Position numbers and translations under genes: made by a program. Of a stretch of DNA of 64,000 nucleotides, positions 25,807 to 34,657 are shown piece by piece. Within the stretch, counting starts at the first letter, position 1. Each line of letters begins with the position of its first letter. Origin of the DNA: Rhizobium sophorae. Its GTDB lineage: Bacteria > Pseudomonadota > Alphaproteobacteria > Rhizobiales > Rhizobiaceae. The stretch covers positions 304,131 to 368,130 of the forward strand of contig NZ_JABFCN010000003.1 in the NCBI RefSeq assembly GCF_013087515.1, written 5' to 3'. The notes under the pieces were generated by a model. That model ran no database searches, was not told the DNA's origin, and was given only the letters and a program-made list of their open reading frames with translations.

Positions 25807-27318
25807 TCAGACCATGGCTGCGACGATTTCCTCTTCCCTCGGCATCTCTTCAGCGGCCAGATCGAAGCGGGCCGTGATTTCGCCATCGCGCATGACGACG
25901 ACGCGATCGGAGAGTTCCAGAAGCTCGGAGATCGTGTCTCCGACAAAGATGATCGCAAGGCCCTTACGCGCCTGCTCGCGGATCACGTCAAACAGGTCGT
26001 CTCTGGCGCCGGGATCGAGCCCTCTGCTCGGATGATCAAGGAGTAAGACCTTCAGCTCCTTGGCCATCAACCATTTTGCCAACACGGTCTTTTGCTGATT
26101 GCCGCCGCTCAGGCTGGAGATCGGCGCGAAGGGTGTGTCCATCTTGACCTTCAGGCGCTGCATCCAGTGGAGTGCGGCCGGCCGCTCCTTGGAGCGACGC
26201 AGGACCAGAGAACGCAGGCCATACTCAAGACCGAAGGTGAGGACAGCGTTTTCCATGATCGACCGGCTGGGCAACATGCCCTCGCTTCGCCGATCCGCTG
26301 GGAGATATCCGATGCCGGAGCGGACAGCTGCCCGCGGCGAAGTGGGCGTCAGTGCCTTGCCATCGAGCTCGATCTCACCGGTTTCGATACTCTCGGCGCC
26401 GAACAGAGCTCGGCATACTTCTTCGGCACCGGATCCGAGAACGCCGGCAATGCCGAGGATCTCGCCGGGGCGAAGGTCGAAACTGACATTACGGAAATGT
26501 GACCCACAGCCGAGACGGTCGATCTTCAGGACCGGCGGGGAATCGATCGGCTTGCGATCGGTTCTGACGTCGACCACTCGCCGCCGGCCGATCATCAATT
26601 CATAGAGTTCGCTACGGTCAACGGCGTCGCTCTTGCGTTCCGCAACCTTGCGGCCGTCGGTCATGACGATGATGCGGTCGCTGATCTCCAGAACCTCTTC
26701 GAGGCGGTGCGAGACGAAAACTATCGTGGCATTGCCGCGAAGTCGGTTGATCTGCTTGAAGAGGAGCTTGATTTCATCCGGCGTCAGCACCGATGTCGGC
26801 TCGTCGAACAGGATGATCGGCGGCCGATCGACCAGTTCCTCGATGGCCAGCACCTTGGCAAACTCCACCTGCTGGCGTTCGGCAAAGCGCAGATCCTCGA
26901 CCAGAACGTGCGTCGGCAGGTCGACCGAAATTTTGTGAAGCTGCGCGCGGGCAGCCTTGGTCAGGGCCGACCAACGATAGAGGCCGTTTCGCTTGGCCGG
27001 GTGCGGCTTGTCGAGGAAAATGTTTTCCGCGACGGTCAGGTTGGGGATCAGCGACTGCTCCTGATGCACCATCCCAATGCCGTAACTGCCGGCTCTCTGC
27101 GCTGAATCCAACACAATCGGTTTACCATCGAGGATCAGCTGTCCCTGATCGGGTGTGGTCAGGCCCGCTAATATCTTCAGGAGGGTCGATTTCCCAGAGC
27201 CGTTCTGGCCGATCAGACCGAGAACCTGCCCATTGGGGATTTCCAGATCCAGGCCCTCGAGCGCCACGACATTGCCGTAGGTCTTGCGAATGCCTTTGAG
27301 AACGAGCGAGCCGGTCAT
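25807..27318 (-). CDS. CUT2-type sugar ABC transporter ATP-binding protein (system 3), degenerate second site
   Basis: This 503-residue tandem ATPase has NBD1 Walker A GQNGSGKST, signature-region LRFAERQQVEFAKVL and Walker B IILFDEPTSVLT. NBD2 has GVLGSGAEE, LSGGNQQKTVLAKWL and Walker B LLLDHPSRGLDPG, where His replaces the catalytic Glu. The gene overlaps the upstream permease by 4 bp (27315-27318). Together with the Asn in system 1, two of three ATPases here have lost the NBD2 glutamate. Confidence 0.87.
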   Translation of the reverse strand: MTGSLVLKGIRKTYGNVVALEGLDLEIPNGQVLGLIGQNGSGKSTLLKILAGLTTPDQGQLILDGKPIVLDSAQRAGSYGIGMVHQEQSLIPNLTVAENIFLDKPHPAKRNGLYRWSALTKAARAQLHKISVDLPTHVLVEDLRFAERQQVEFAKVLAIEELVDRPPIILFDEPTSVLTPDEIKLLFKQINRLRGNATIVFVSHRLEEVLEISDRIIVMTDGRKVAERKSDAVDRSELYELMIGRRRVVDVRTDRKPIDSPPVLKIDRLGCGSHFRNVSFDLRPGEILGIAGVLGSGAEEVCRALFGAESIETGEIELDGKALTPTSPRAAVRSGIGYLPADRRSEGMLPSRSIMENAVLTFGLEYGLRSLVLRRSKERPAALHWMQRLKVKMDTPFAPISSLSGGNQQKTVLAKWLMAKELKVLLLDHPSRGLDPGARDDLFDVIREQARKGLAIIFVGDTISELLELSDRVVVMRDGEITARFDLAAEEMPREEEIVAAMV

Positions 27319-28340
27319 TTCACCACCCTCATTTTCCGGCGGCGATGCCAGCCGCCTGCGGCAACCGCGACGACGATGACGGCGCCGCTGATGATGTTAC
27401 GCGTGTATGGACCTGCCCCGATCTGGATGAGGCCGTTATTGAGCACTTCGAGGATCACAGCTCCAAGTGCGGACTGCACGGCGCCGCCGCGCCCGCCCGT
27501 CAACACAGTTCCACCTAGAACGGCGGCGCTGATGGCGGGGAACAACAGGCCGCTGCCGATATTCGCATTGCCGGTGCTCAGCTGCGCCGAGAGCAGTACC
27601 CCACACATGCCGGCCAGCAGGCCGCAAATGGCAAAAGCAATGACCTTGAAGCGCCGGACGCGCAGGCCGGAGGCCAGAAGCAGTCCCTCGTCGCCGCCGA
27701 TCGCGTAAATCATGCGGCCGAAGGTCGTGAAATTCAGGATGAGTTCGCTGACCGCGATGACCGCCAGGGCGATATAGACCACCAGGCTGATATCGAAGAT
27801 CCGGAACCTGGCCAGATCGAGAATGAACGGATCGTTGATCTGCGGCACGCGGGCGGGGAAAAGCAAAGCTGCAATGCCCAAGCCGATAAACCAGGTGCCC
27901 AACGTCACGATCAACGACGGCATCTTCAGGACTGCATTCAGCACGGCATTGAAGAGACCAAACCCCAGGCCGGCCGCAAGCGCGATGAGCAATCCCATGA
28001 TGCCGTAGTCATTGCCGTTGACGCCATTGGCGACGAGCAGGGCAACGATCATGCTGGTCGCCGCCATGATACCTTCCAACGAAAGATCGATGGAGCCCAT
28101 GATGACGACGAAGCTGATGGCAGCGGCGAGTATTGCGGGTACCGCCGCTGCCTCCACAACAGATTTGAGGTTGTCGATGGTGAAGAAGCTACCGCAGATC
28201 AACTGAAAGCCCACGGACAGCACGATGAGCGCCGCGATCGGTGCAGCGATCTGGGCCAGTGGCAACTTGGTTTTAAGTTCGCCAAGAAGCGTCAACGACT
28301 GGCTGCCCGTTCTGGAGCTCATTCTGGTAGCGGCCTCCAT
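27315..28340 (-). CDS. CUT2-type sugar ABC transporter permease (system 3, first)
   Basis: This 341-residue RbsC-like permease has FVVIMGSIDLSLEGIMAATSM, the loop AIGGDEGLLLASGLRVRRFKV, and AAVLGGTVLTGGRGGAVQSAL. The start at 28340 has GGAGGAT upstream; the longer frame begins with TTG. It is 16 bp downstream of the binding-protein gene and coupled to the ATPase gene, so system 3 has two different permeases like system 2. Confidence 0.85.
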   Translation of the reverse strand: MEAATRMSSRTGSQSLTLLGELKTKLPLAQIAAPIAALIVLSVGFQLICGSFFTIDNLKSVVEAAAVPAILAAAISFVVIMGSIDLSLEGIMAATSMIVALLVANGVNGNDYGIMGLLIALAAGLGFGLFNAVLNAVLKMPSLIVTLGTWFIGLGIAALLFPARVPQINDPFILDLARFRIFDISLVVYIALAVIAVSELILNFTTFGRMIYAIGGDEGLLLASGLRVRRFKVIAFAICGLLAGMCGVLLSAQLSTGNANIGSGLLFPAISAAVLGGTVLTGGRGGAVQSALGAVILEVLNNGLIQIGAGPYTRNIISGAVIVVAVAAGGWHRRRKMRVVK

Positions 28341-28355
28341 CGACCTATCCTCCAA

Positions 28356-29462
28356 TTACTTGTTGTCGTTTGCGCCTTCTGGAATCTGCCCTGCCGAGTC
28401 CTTCCAGAAGTCCTTCTTGATGTCGGCGTAAGTGTATTTCGGCGCGTTCTTCTTCATCTCCAGGTACTTGTCGACGTTGTCCTTGGTGACAACATCCTGT
28501 TTGATGTAGAAGTCGCGCTGGGCATGCGTCAGCTTTTCCGGATCGATGTCACCGATGGCGGCGGCATAGGCGAGCGATATTGAAACGGCGCCCTGCAGAA
28601 CCGGATCGTTCCAGACGGTGGCAAGCATGTCACCGCTCTTGACCATTTCAAGGCCGATATTCGAACCGTCGGAACCGGTCACCAGAACCTTGCCGTTCAG
28701 TCCCTTTTCCTTGAGCGCAGCGACGGCGCCGCGGCCCATCGCATCGTTGGAGGCGAAGATGCCCTGCAACTGGTCGCCATAGCGAGCCATCCAGGTGCGG
28801 GTGATGTTCTGCGCCTTGGTCTCCTGCCACTCACCCACTTGCGTGTCGACGAGCTCGAGCCCCGGGCATTCCTTGAGGGCCTTCTTTAATCCGGCGATGC
28901 GCTGAAACGCCGGCGGCGTCGACGGAACGCCCTGGATGGCGGCGATCTTGCCTTTGCCGTTCAACGCCCTGCAGAGCGCCATGCCCTGATAGTAACCCGA
29001 CATGACGCCGTCGAAGGACGTGTGTGCGACCCAGTATTTCGGATCGGTATCCCAGGGGTGGATGTTCTCCGGCCGGTTCCAGATGGTGACGACATGGACC
29101 TTTGCCTTGGCGGAGCGGTTGACGACCGCCTTGACGAAGGCGTTTGAAGAAGGGTCGGTCGCGAGCGCGCACTGGTTGCAGCCTGTAGCGTAGGTAGCAC
29201 CGAGCTGGGCGAGCAGCTGGTCTCCCTGGTAGTTGCTGGTCAGAACGACGGGCTCCTTGCCGAGGGAGTCACCAATATCCTTCACGCCCTGCATGTATTC
29301 GGACCAGTATTCGGAAGCGGTCTCGTCGATGCCGATGATAAGCTTGCCGCCCTTGGCCTCTTCAGCGCCGGCGTGGCCGAGCGAAAGTGCCACCATTGCG
29401 CAGGCGCCGACTGTCGTCAGAAGCCAGCGCGCGGATATGCGAGCTTTTTGATGCGATCTCAT
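28356..29462 (-). CDS. sugar ABC transporter substrate-binding protein (system 3)
   Basis: This 368-residue periplasmic binding protein has a Sec signal peptide (hydrophobic WLLTTVGACAMVALSLGHAGA, probable cleavage after AGA near residue 33). Mature blocks are LIIGIDETASEYWSEYMQGVKD, GIFASNDAMGRGAVAALKEKG and VLVTGSDGSNIGLEMVKSG. A Cys pair CNQC in the ligand-binding lobe (TGCNQCALA) is unusual for the family and could form a disulphide. It precedes the transporter genes in the operon that starts with the two reductase-like genes. Confidence 0.85.
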   Translation of the reverse strand: MRSHQKARISARWLLTTVGACAMVALSLGHAGAEEAKGGKLIIGIDETASEYWSEYMQGVKDIGDSLGKEPVVLTSNYQGDQLLAQLGATYATGCNQCALATDPSSNAFVKAVVNRSAKAKVHVVTIWNRPENIHPWDTDPKYWVAHTSFDGVMSGYYQGMALCRALNGKGKIAAIQGVPSTPPAFQRIAGLKKALKECPGLELVDTQVGEWQETKAQNITRTWMARYGDQLQGIFASNDAMGRGAVAALKEKGLNGKVLVTGSDGSNIGLEMVKSGDMLATVWNDPVLQGAVSISLAYAAAIGDIDPEKLTHAQRDFYIKQDVVTKDNVDKYLEMKKNAPKYTYADIKKDFWKDSAGQIPEGANDNK

Positions 29463-29514
29463 GTCATTCTCCTCCTCTTGTTAAACTCTGTCCAACCGAC
29501 CGGTGGCTGCGTCC

Positions 29515-30576
29515 TCAGCGGTGATCGGCCACGGCCTCGTAGGCTTCGATAAGAAGCTTCGAATTGTCCGGGTGCGCCTCGAGTTTGCCGGCCTCAATGT
29601 CGAACGCGACGTCCATGACGCGTTGATTGATCGGTGATGTGCGCCCATGGGCGCGCAGGATGTCGACCACCCAGCCATTGACCTCCTGAACCTCGGCCTT
29701 GCGGCCCTTGCGCCAGTCCTGCAGAGACGTGGTCAGCGTGTCCTCGCGAGAAAATGTCTTCAAAACCTCCTCGAAGATCTGGTCGACATAGCGCTCGGGA
29801 TGGTTGGTCGTGACCGGCGGCATGCCGATGATCGGTACGATCTTCGAGCCATCGGCCAGAGCTGCTTGCATCGCCTCATATCCGGCGGCGCGCATGACTT
29901 CGAGCATGCCTGGCGCGCGGGCGGCGTCGGCCAGTGGCAGGTTGATGATCGCCGAGGGGATCAGCTCGGCAGCGTTGACCACGAGTTTCATCCACTTGGC
30001 GGAGCGAATATCGTCGGTAACCTCGACGGTGCCCGAGTTGCGCAGCAGTTCGGCTACCGCTTCGACGCGCAGCTGCGTCTTCGGATCAAGCGCGCCAAGG
30101 GCAAACCAGGATTCGTCGTGATCGTTCTGGCGGTTGGTGACACCGGGTACGAACATGTTCGAGGCGATCTCGATGACGGCGCCAATGGTGCGCTCGCGAC
30201 CGACGATGCCGGCAATGTCCTCATGGGTCATGCCGTTCTGAAGGCCGACGACCAGACCATCGGGCGCCAGGACCGGCTCGATCAGTTGGCAAGCCCACTT
30301 GGTATCGTAGGCCTTGACCACCAAAAAGACGATGTCGAAGGGCTCTTTGACTTCGGCGACCTGGCACAGATGCAGTGCCGGAACCTTGGCGTTGATCGTC
30401 CGGGTCGGCAGGTTGACGGTAATGCCATTCTCGCGAATAGCATTCACATGATCGGGCCATTGCTCGATGAAGGTGACATCAAGGCCAGCCAGAGCAAAAT
30501 CGGCTCCAATGGACGCACCTTGTGCGCCTGTTCCGAGAAAAGCGATCCTCGGGCCGCCCTTTCTATCCCAACTCAT
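29515..30576 (-). CDS. ketopantoate reductase (PanE/ApbA)-family dehydrogenase, copy 2
   Basis: This 353-residue NAD(P)H-dependent 2-hydroxyacid dehydrogenase of the PanE/ApbA family has GTGAQGASIGADFALAGLDV, the conserved Lys region VVKAYDTKWACQLIEP, LQNGMTHEDIAG and the C-domain KWMKLVVNAAELIPSA. The start at 30576 has AAGGAGAT upstream. It is a clear tandem paralogue of the gene at 30694-31728, with near-identical text in many segments. Its position before a sugar importer suggests a catabolic keto-acid/hydroxyacid conversion rather than pantothenate synthesis; this is inference. Confidence 0.84.
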   Translation of the reverse strand: MSWDRKGGPRIAFLGTGAQGASIGADFALAGLDVTFIEQWPDHVNAIRENGITVNLPTRTINAKVPALHLCQVAEVKEPFDIVFLVVKAYDTKWACQLIEPVLAPDGLVVGLQNGMTHEDIAGIVGRERTIGAVIEIASNMFVPGVTNRQNDHDESWFALGALDPKTQLRVEAVAELLRNSGTVEVTDDIRSAKWMKLVVNAAELIPSAIINLPLADAARAPGMLEVMRAAGYEAMQAALADGSKIVPIIGMPPVTTNHPERYVDQIFEEVLKTFSREDTLTTSLQDWRKGRKAEVQEVNGWVVDILRAHGRTSPINQRVMDVAFDIEAGKLEAHPDNSKLLIEAYEAVADHR

Positions 30577-30693
30577 ATGGCATCTCCTTCTGACATTGGC
30601 ATGCGCGATGACAGGCGCATGATTTGAGAACATCTCTGCCGGCCGGCGGACCGCCAGGTTGCGCATCGGCGAACCGACGCAAAACTTCAGAGC

Positions 30694-31728
30694 TCACGCG
30701 ACGAGCAGCGAACTGTTCGAAAGCTGGGGCGGCAGTTTCCCTGCCTCGATTGCGCGGCCAGCTTCCACAACCCGCTTGTTGACGGGAGCCGTCTGACCCG
30801 CTTTTTCGAGGGTCCGCACGACGTGCCCGTTGAGATCCAGAACCTCGCCGCGACGGCCCTTGCGCCAGTCCTGCAGGACTGTCGTCAGCGTGTCGGCCAT
30901 CATGAAAGTCTTCTGGACCTCGTCGAATATCTGGTCGACATAGCGCTCGGGGTCGTTGACCTTTGTCGGCTGCATGCCGAGGATCGGTACAATCTTCGCA
31001 CCATCGGCAATCGCGGCGCGCATCGCTTCGTATCCGGCAGCCCGCATGACCTCGGTCATGCCTGGAACCTTCATCGCCTCGGCGAATGGTAGGTTGAGGA
31101 TCGCCGAAGGCACCAATTGGGCGGCATTGACGATCAGCTTCATCCATTTGGCCGAGCGGATGTCCTCTGTGACCTCGACCCTGCCGCTGTGGCGTAGCAA
31201 TTCCGCAATCTTCTCCACGCGACCCTGATTTGCCGGATCGAGCGCGCCAAGCGCGAACCAGGAGGTATCGTGGTCGTTCTGGCGATTGGTCATGCCGGGC
31301 ACGAACATGTTGGAGGCCATGTCGAAGACAGCACCAACGCTGCGCTCCACGCCGACGACGGAAGCGATATCGTCCTGCGTCATCCCGTTCTGAACACCGA
31401 CGACGAGCCCATCAGATGCCAATACGGGCTCGATCAATTGGCTCGTCCACTTGGTGTCGTATGCCTTGACCACAAGGAAGACTATATCGAAGTGCTCGCG
31501 CAATTCCGCCACCTGACAAAGATGAAGTGCGCGAACGTTTGCAGTGATCGAGCGGTCAGGCATGTTGACCGTTATTCCGGCTGCCCGCATCGCGGCGACG
31601 TGCTCCGGCCACTGCTCGATAAAGGTGACATCCAGGCCCGCCAATGCGAAATCAGCGCCAATCGAGGCGCCCTGGGCGCCCGTGCCAACGACGGCAATCC
31701 TCAAATTCCGCGCTTCATCCCAAGCCAC
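30694..31728 (-). CDS. ketopantoate reductase (PanE/ApbA)-family dehydrogenase, copy 1
   Basis: This 344-residue paralogue of the next gene shares GTGAQGASIGADFALAGLDV, VVKAYDTKW, NMFVPGMTNRQNDHD and KWMKLIVNAAQLVPSA. The start is a GTG at 31728 with GGAGGAG upstream, which aligns with the ATG start of its paralogue (VAWDEARN versus MSWDRKGG); the longer frame to 31785 is less likely. It is the first gene of the system 3 operon, divergent from the LacI-type regulator. The C-termini of the two copies differ most, which may reflect substrate differences. Confidence 0.83.
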   Translation of the reverse strand: MAWDEARNLRIAVVGTGAQGASIGADFALAGLDVTFIEQWPEHVAAMRAAGITVNMPDRSITANVRALHLCQVAELREHFDIVFLVVKAYDTKWTSQLIEPVLASDGLVVGVQNGMTQDDIASVVGVERSVGAVFDMASNMFVPGMTNRQNDHDTSWFALGALDPANQGRVEKIAELLRHSGRVEVTEDIRSAKWMKLIVNAAQLVPSAILNLPFAEAMKVPGMTEVMRAAGYEAMRAAIADGAKIVPILGMQPTKVNDPERYVDQIFDEVQKTFMMADTLTTVLQDWRKGRRGEVLDLNGHVVRTLEKAGQTAPVNKRVVEAGRAIEAGKLPPQLSNSSLLVA

Positions 31729-32246
31729 AGCGCCTCTCCTCCGCGTCCCATTCGGCGGATTTCGGTCCGCCGGATCTTGGAGCACCGATATCGTCTCGGA
31801 ATACCGGTGTCAAGAACAAACGTTTGCACAATGGAAAAGTCATCCGGAATGAAACGAGCTCAATATATCAATGAAAGCCCTTAGATGCGGGAGCATTGGC
31901 GCCTACAGCTAAGGCAACCGTTTGCATTTTCTCTATGGCGGATATGGCTTTAACCGTCACGATCAAAGCAACCAACGAAAACGGTGCACAGAAATGGCGA
32001 CACGGTTTCGCCGTGCAGTCAGTTGAATGGCTATGGGCATTTCTACGGATGCAAGCCGAGATGGCGCACTTGGCTACCCGCGGGGCGAAGTCGAGATAAA
32101 CGCAGGGAGCCGGCTGTTGGCGCGCGCCATTGTGAAATCGATGCACAACGGCTAAGGGACGTCTCGGTGCACGCCTTGTGCGCAAAGGTTTGATCAACTA
32201 CCTTTCGCGCTCATGACGCGCCATTTGCACGTGACTGGACGGGAAT
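31729..32246. promoter_or_regulatory. divergent promoter region with LacI-type half-palindromes
   Basis: This 518-bp non-coding region lies between the system 3 operon and the LacI-type gene. Three related motifs occur: CAAACGTTTG (31817-31826, perfect palindrome), GCAACCGTTTGC (31914-31925) and CAAAGGTTTG (32183-32192). These fit the CG-centred operators of the LacI family. No open frame with coding character was seen in the region. Confidence 0.45.
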
Positions 32247-33341
32247 ATGACTGGTACATCTGACAATGATCAGAAGAAGCGCTCTCGCGTCACCATCGTC
32301 GACGTTGCGAACAGTGCCGGCGTGCATATTTCGACTGCCTCGCGTGCGTTGAACCCGACGTCCCGTCATCGAATTTCGAGCAAGGTCGTCAAGAAAATCG
32401 AGAAGGTCGCCCAGCAGCTCGGCTACAAGCCCAATACGCTGGCCTCAAGTCTGCGCACCCAGAAATCCGGAACGATCGGTCTTGTCGTTCCCAGTCTCAG
32501 CGACCCTTTGTTCGGGCCGATCATTGCATCAATCGAAGAGCGTGTCGCGAAAGACGGGTATATAACCTTTGTCGCAAGCTCGGACTATAAAGCGGACAAA
32601 TTGGTCTCGATCATCGAGCGTATGGGCGGCCAATACGTTGCCGGTCTCATCGTGGCGAGTTTTGAGCTGAACGACCCGTCGGTCGAGCTGTGCCTGAAAT
32701 CGGGTATACCGACCGTGGCGGTCCTTCGCGATCCGCGGCACAGCCTTATTTCGTCGGTGGCGATGGACGATATCGCAGGTGTCCAGGCGTTGGTGGAGCA
32801 CGTGCTAGAGCTCGGTCACAGGGATATCGTGTACATTACCCCGCCATTGGCGGCATCAACGGCTCAGAACAGGCTTGCCGGCTTCAAAGCCGGCGCCCAA
32901 CTGGAAAAAGCCGCCGGTTGCCGATTTGATGTGATCGAAGCGCGAGCCTATGACGTCGCGGAAGGTGAGCGCATCATGCGGCAGATGCTGGCCGCGGGGC
33001 TGAAAAGCACCGCTGTCCTGGCCTTTAACGACCTTCTCGCCGTCGGGTGCCTGATCGCTCTGAAGTCTGCAGGGATCGCCTGCCCGAAACAGATTTCACT
33101 TACCGGCATCAATGATCTTCGGTTCATGGATTTGCTGTCACCGCCGTTGACGAGCCTGCATACGGCTGGCCGCGATCTTGGCTTTGAAAGCGCCGAGCTG
33201 CTCATGAGCCTGATAAGCAATCATAGTCAGCCGGTGAAACGCGTTCTACTCACGCCGCATATAATCGTACGCGGCACGACGGGCCCGGCGCCAGCACCGG
33301 ACAAAGCCGATCGTCTCACGCCGGTTCGAGCGGATCCATGA
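32247..33341 (+). CDS. LacI-family transcriptional regulator
   Basis: This 364-residue regulator has the N-terminal LacI HTH (RVTIVDVANSAGVHISTASRAL, residues 14-35), the hinge helix (PNTLASSLRT) and a periplasmic-binding-protein-like sensor domain (TIGLVVPSLSDPLFGPIIASIEE, ISLTGINDLRFMDLLSPPLTSL). It is divergent from the system 3 sugar operon and separated by candidate operators, so it most likely represses that operon and responds to its substrate. The C-terminal tail of about 20 residues (GPAPAPDKADRL) is longer than usual. Confidence 0.88.
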   Translation: MTGTSDNDQKKRSRVTIVDVANSAGVHISTASRALNPTSRHRISSKVVKKIEKVAQQLGYKPNTLASSLRTQKSGTIGLVVPSLSDPLFGPIIASIEERVAKDGYITFVASSDYKADKLVSIIERMGGQYVAGLIVASFELNDPSVELCLKSGIPTVAVLRDPRHSLISSVAMDDIAGVQALVEHVLELGHRDIVYITPPLAASTAQNRLAGFKAGAQLEKAAGCRFDVIEARAYDVAEGERIMRQMLAAGLKSTAVLAFNDLLAVGCLIALKSAGIACPKQISLTGINDLRFMDLLSPPLTSLHTAGRDLGFESAELLMSLISNHSQPVKRVLLTPHIIVRGTTGPAPAPDKADRLTPVRADP

Positions 33342-33413
33342 TGCCGTCGAATTAGCTGATCCCCAGAACGCGATCGCTAAGCTATTGCGTCTTCCCACAT
33401 TTGAGGTTGCGAA

Positions 33414-33719
33414 TTAACTCCTGCCGGAAATCATTGTCATGAAACGAATTTTGGGCTCGATCTCGAAGAACTCGTCTCCACGGGCGACGAATTCTCTCAG
33501 GTAAGACATCTCCATGTGCTCTTCCCACGCCTGGCGATTTTTCCAGATTTCGTAGAATGTAAATTTCATGGGATTGTCGTTGTCCTGATGCAGATCGTAG
33601 TCGAGACACCCATCTTCTGAGCGGGTCTTCTCGATCAACGACAGCATGGCCATCTTTGCCTCGTCGATCTTCTCGGGCCGGGTGACTAGATGCGCTATCA
33701 CCGTAAGCTGCTGCGACAT
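33414..33719 (-). CDS. antibiotic biosynthesis monooxygenase (ABM) domain protein
   Basis: This 101-residue dimeric alpha+beta barrel protein of the ABM/YgiN type has LTVIAHLVTRPEKIDEAKMAML, GCLDYDLHQDNDNPMKFTFYEIWKNRQAWEEHM (single-domain pattern with the conserved F-x-E-x-W core) and LREFV. Such proteins act as quinol/quinone monooxygenases or small-molecule detoxifiers. The start at 33719 has a weak AAAGGG upstream. It converges on the LacI-type gene, and no operon partner is evident. Confidence 0.8.
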   Translation of the reverse strand: MSQQLTVIAHLVTRPEKIDEAKMAMLSLIEKTRSEDGCLDYDLHQDNDNPMKFTFYEIWKNRQAWEEHMEMSYLREFVARGDEFFEIEPKIRFMTMISGRS

Positions 33720-33825
33720 AGTTGCCCTTTCATGGCTTATGCGCACCCCACCGCTACGTCGCCGTACGGCGGCGATCGCGTTGCAGGTAAGAGTGTCGGA
33801 ATTGCGGATGATATCAGCGTGAGGC

Positions 33826-33966
33826 CTAGCTGCGTCTGCTGAGGAGCGTTTTCTTGTCAGCGGACGACTTAGCCGTGGGACGTATTTCGCTCGCATCGTA
33901 AATGCAGTGGACAGCACCGCATTCCGCGAGCCACGCCCAGAGTTTCTTCCAATCGAATGTGCCCAT
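33826..33966 (-). CDS. small hypothetical ORF with strong ribosome-binding site
   Basis: A 46-codon frame starts MGTFDWKKLWAWLAECG and ends at TAG (33826-33828). GGAGGAG lies 4-5 nt before the ATG, an optimal spacing. The predicted peptide has a Trp-rich amphipathic first half and a basic C-terminal half (SADKKTLLSRR). No family is recognised; it could be the 5' end of a truncated gene instead of a real small protein. Confidence 0.35.
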   Translation of the reverse strand: MGTFDWKKLWAWLAECGAVHCIYDASEIRPTAKSSADKKTLLSRRS

Positions 33967-34154
33967 TTTCTCCTCCGAACTTGATGGATAAGGCGGATGA
34001 TCCCCTATTCAATGGCATCCTCCATGCCAGCTCTCAGTCGATAGGATTTTGATTGCGCTGAAGGAGTTTTTCGAGAACAATTTTATCCGGTTCGGATATT
34101 TTTTCGCATGACGGCATCACACCCGATGATTGGCTGATCAGACAGTTCTCATTT

Positions 34155-34182
34155 GGTCGCCTTGATGATATTCGAACTGACC
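34155..34182 (-). repeat. tRNA T-arm-like dispersed element, copy
   Basis: GGTCGCCTTGATGATATTCG plus AACTGACC lies just beyond vapC. The minus strand reads GGTCAGTTCGAATATC, like a T-loop region. The 33967-34252 interval has no other recognised feature. Confidence 0.3.
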
Positions 34183-34252
34183 CCGTTCTTAAAAATTCAA
34201 GGGCAGGCCAGGCATGCCATGGGCTGCGGACTTGCCTCTCCCCGCGGTGAAA

Positions 34253-34657
34253 TCACTGAGCCGGCGAGATCAACGCGACAGTTGGGAAGTATGACCGGTA
34301 CCGACCAACGTCTCGCGTTAACAGCGCAAGCTGCTGAACCGCAGCATGCGCGCCGATGAAGAAATCCGGCAAGACACCCGTCCGAGAGCCGCCGGCCCGG
34401 CGATACCGCGTGAAGGCCTTTTCGGCAAGAAACAGTGCCGCCCGCGGAAACGGCGCGACGACCAGTCCGCCCTCGTCGATGAACGCGTCCAGTTCCTCGA
34501 TGCGCTCATAGCGGACCGCAAGTTCGGCATAAACGACATCGTTGATCAGCAGCGGGCCGGCGAGATTGGCCGCTTCGAGTTGCTCAATCGACCAGTCAGC
34601 CCAAGTTCCGTGATTGGTCACGAGATCGAGCAGGACATTCGTGTCGATGAGCGTCAC
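34253..34657 (-). CDS. vapC: VapC-type PIN-domain ribonuclease toxin
   Basis: This 134-residue PIN domain has all acidic active-site positions visible: Asp in LIDTNVLLDL (residue 5), Glu in YAELAVRYE, Asp in VLPDFFIGAHA, and Asp in LLTRDVGRYRSYFP. It would be a Mg-dependent endoribonuclease, typically cutting tRNA or rRNA. The start is a GTG at 34657 that overlaps the antitoxin stop (TGA, 34654-34656), the normal translational coupling of vapBC. Because the upstream antitoxin frame is interrupted by a stop, toxin expression is presumably low or decoupled. The toxin itself appears intact. Confidence 0.84.
   Translation of the reverse strand: MTLIDTNVLLDLVTNHGTWADWSIEQLEAANLAGPLLINDVVYAELAVRYERIEELDAFIDEGGLVVAPFPRAALFLAEKAFTRYRRAGGSRTGVLPDFFIGAHAAVQQLALLTRDVGRYRSYFPTVALISPAQ

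Noticed and set aside
32690..32929. 79-residue frame inside the LacI-type gene
   Set aside because: It lies in another frame of a well-supported regulator and has no ribosome site.
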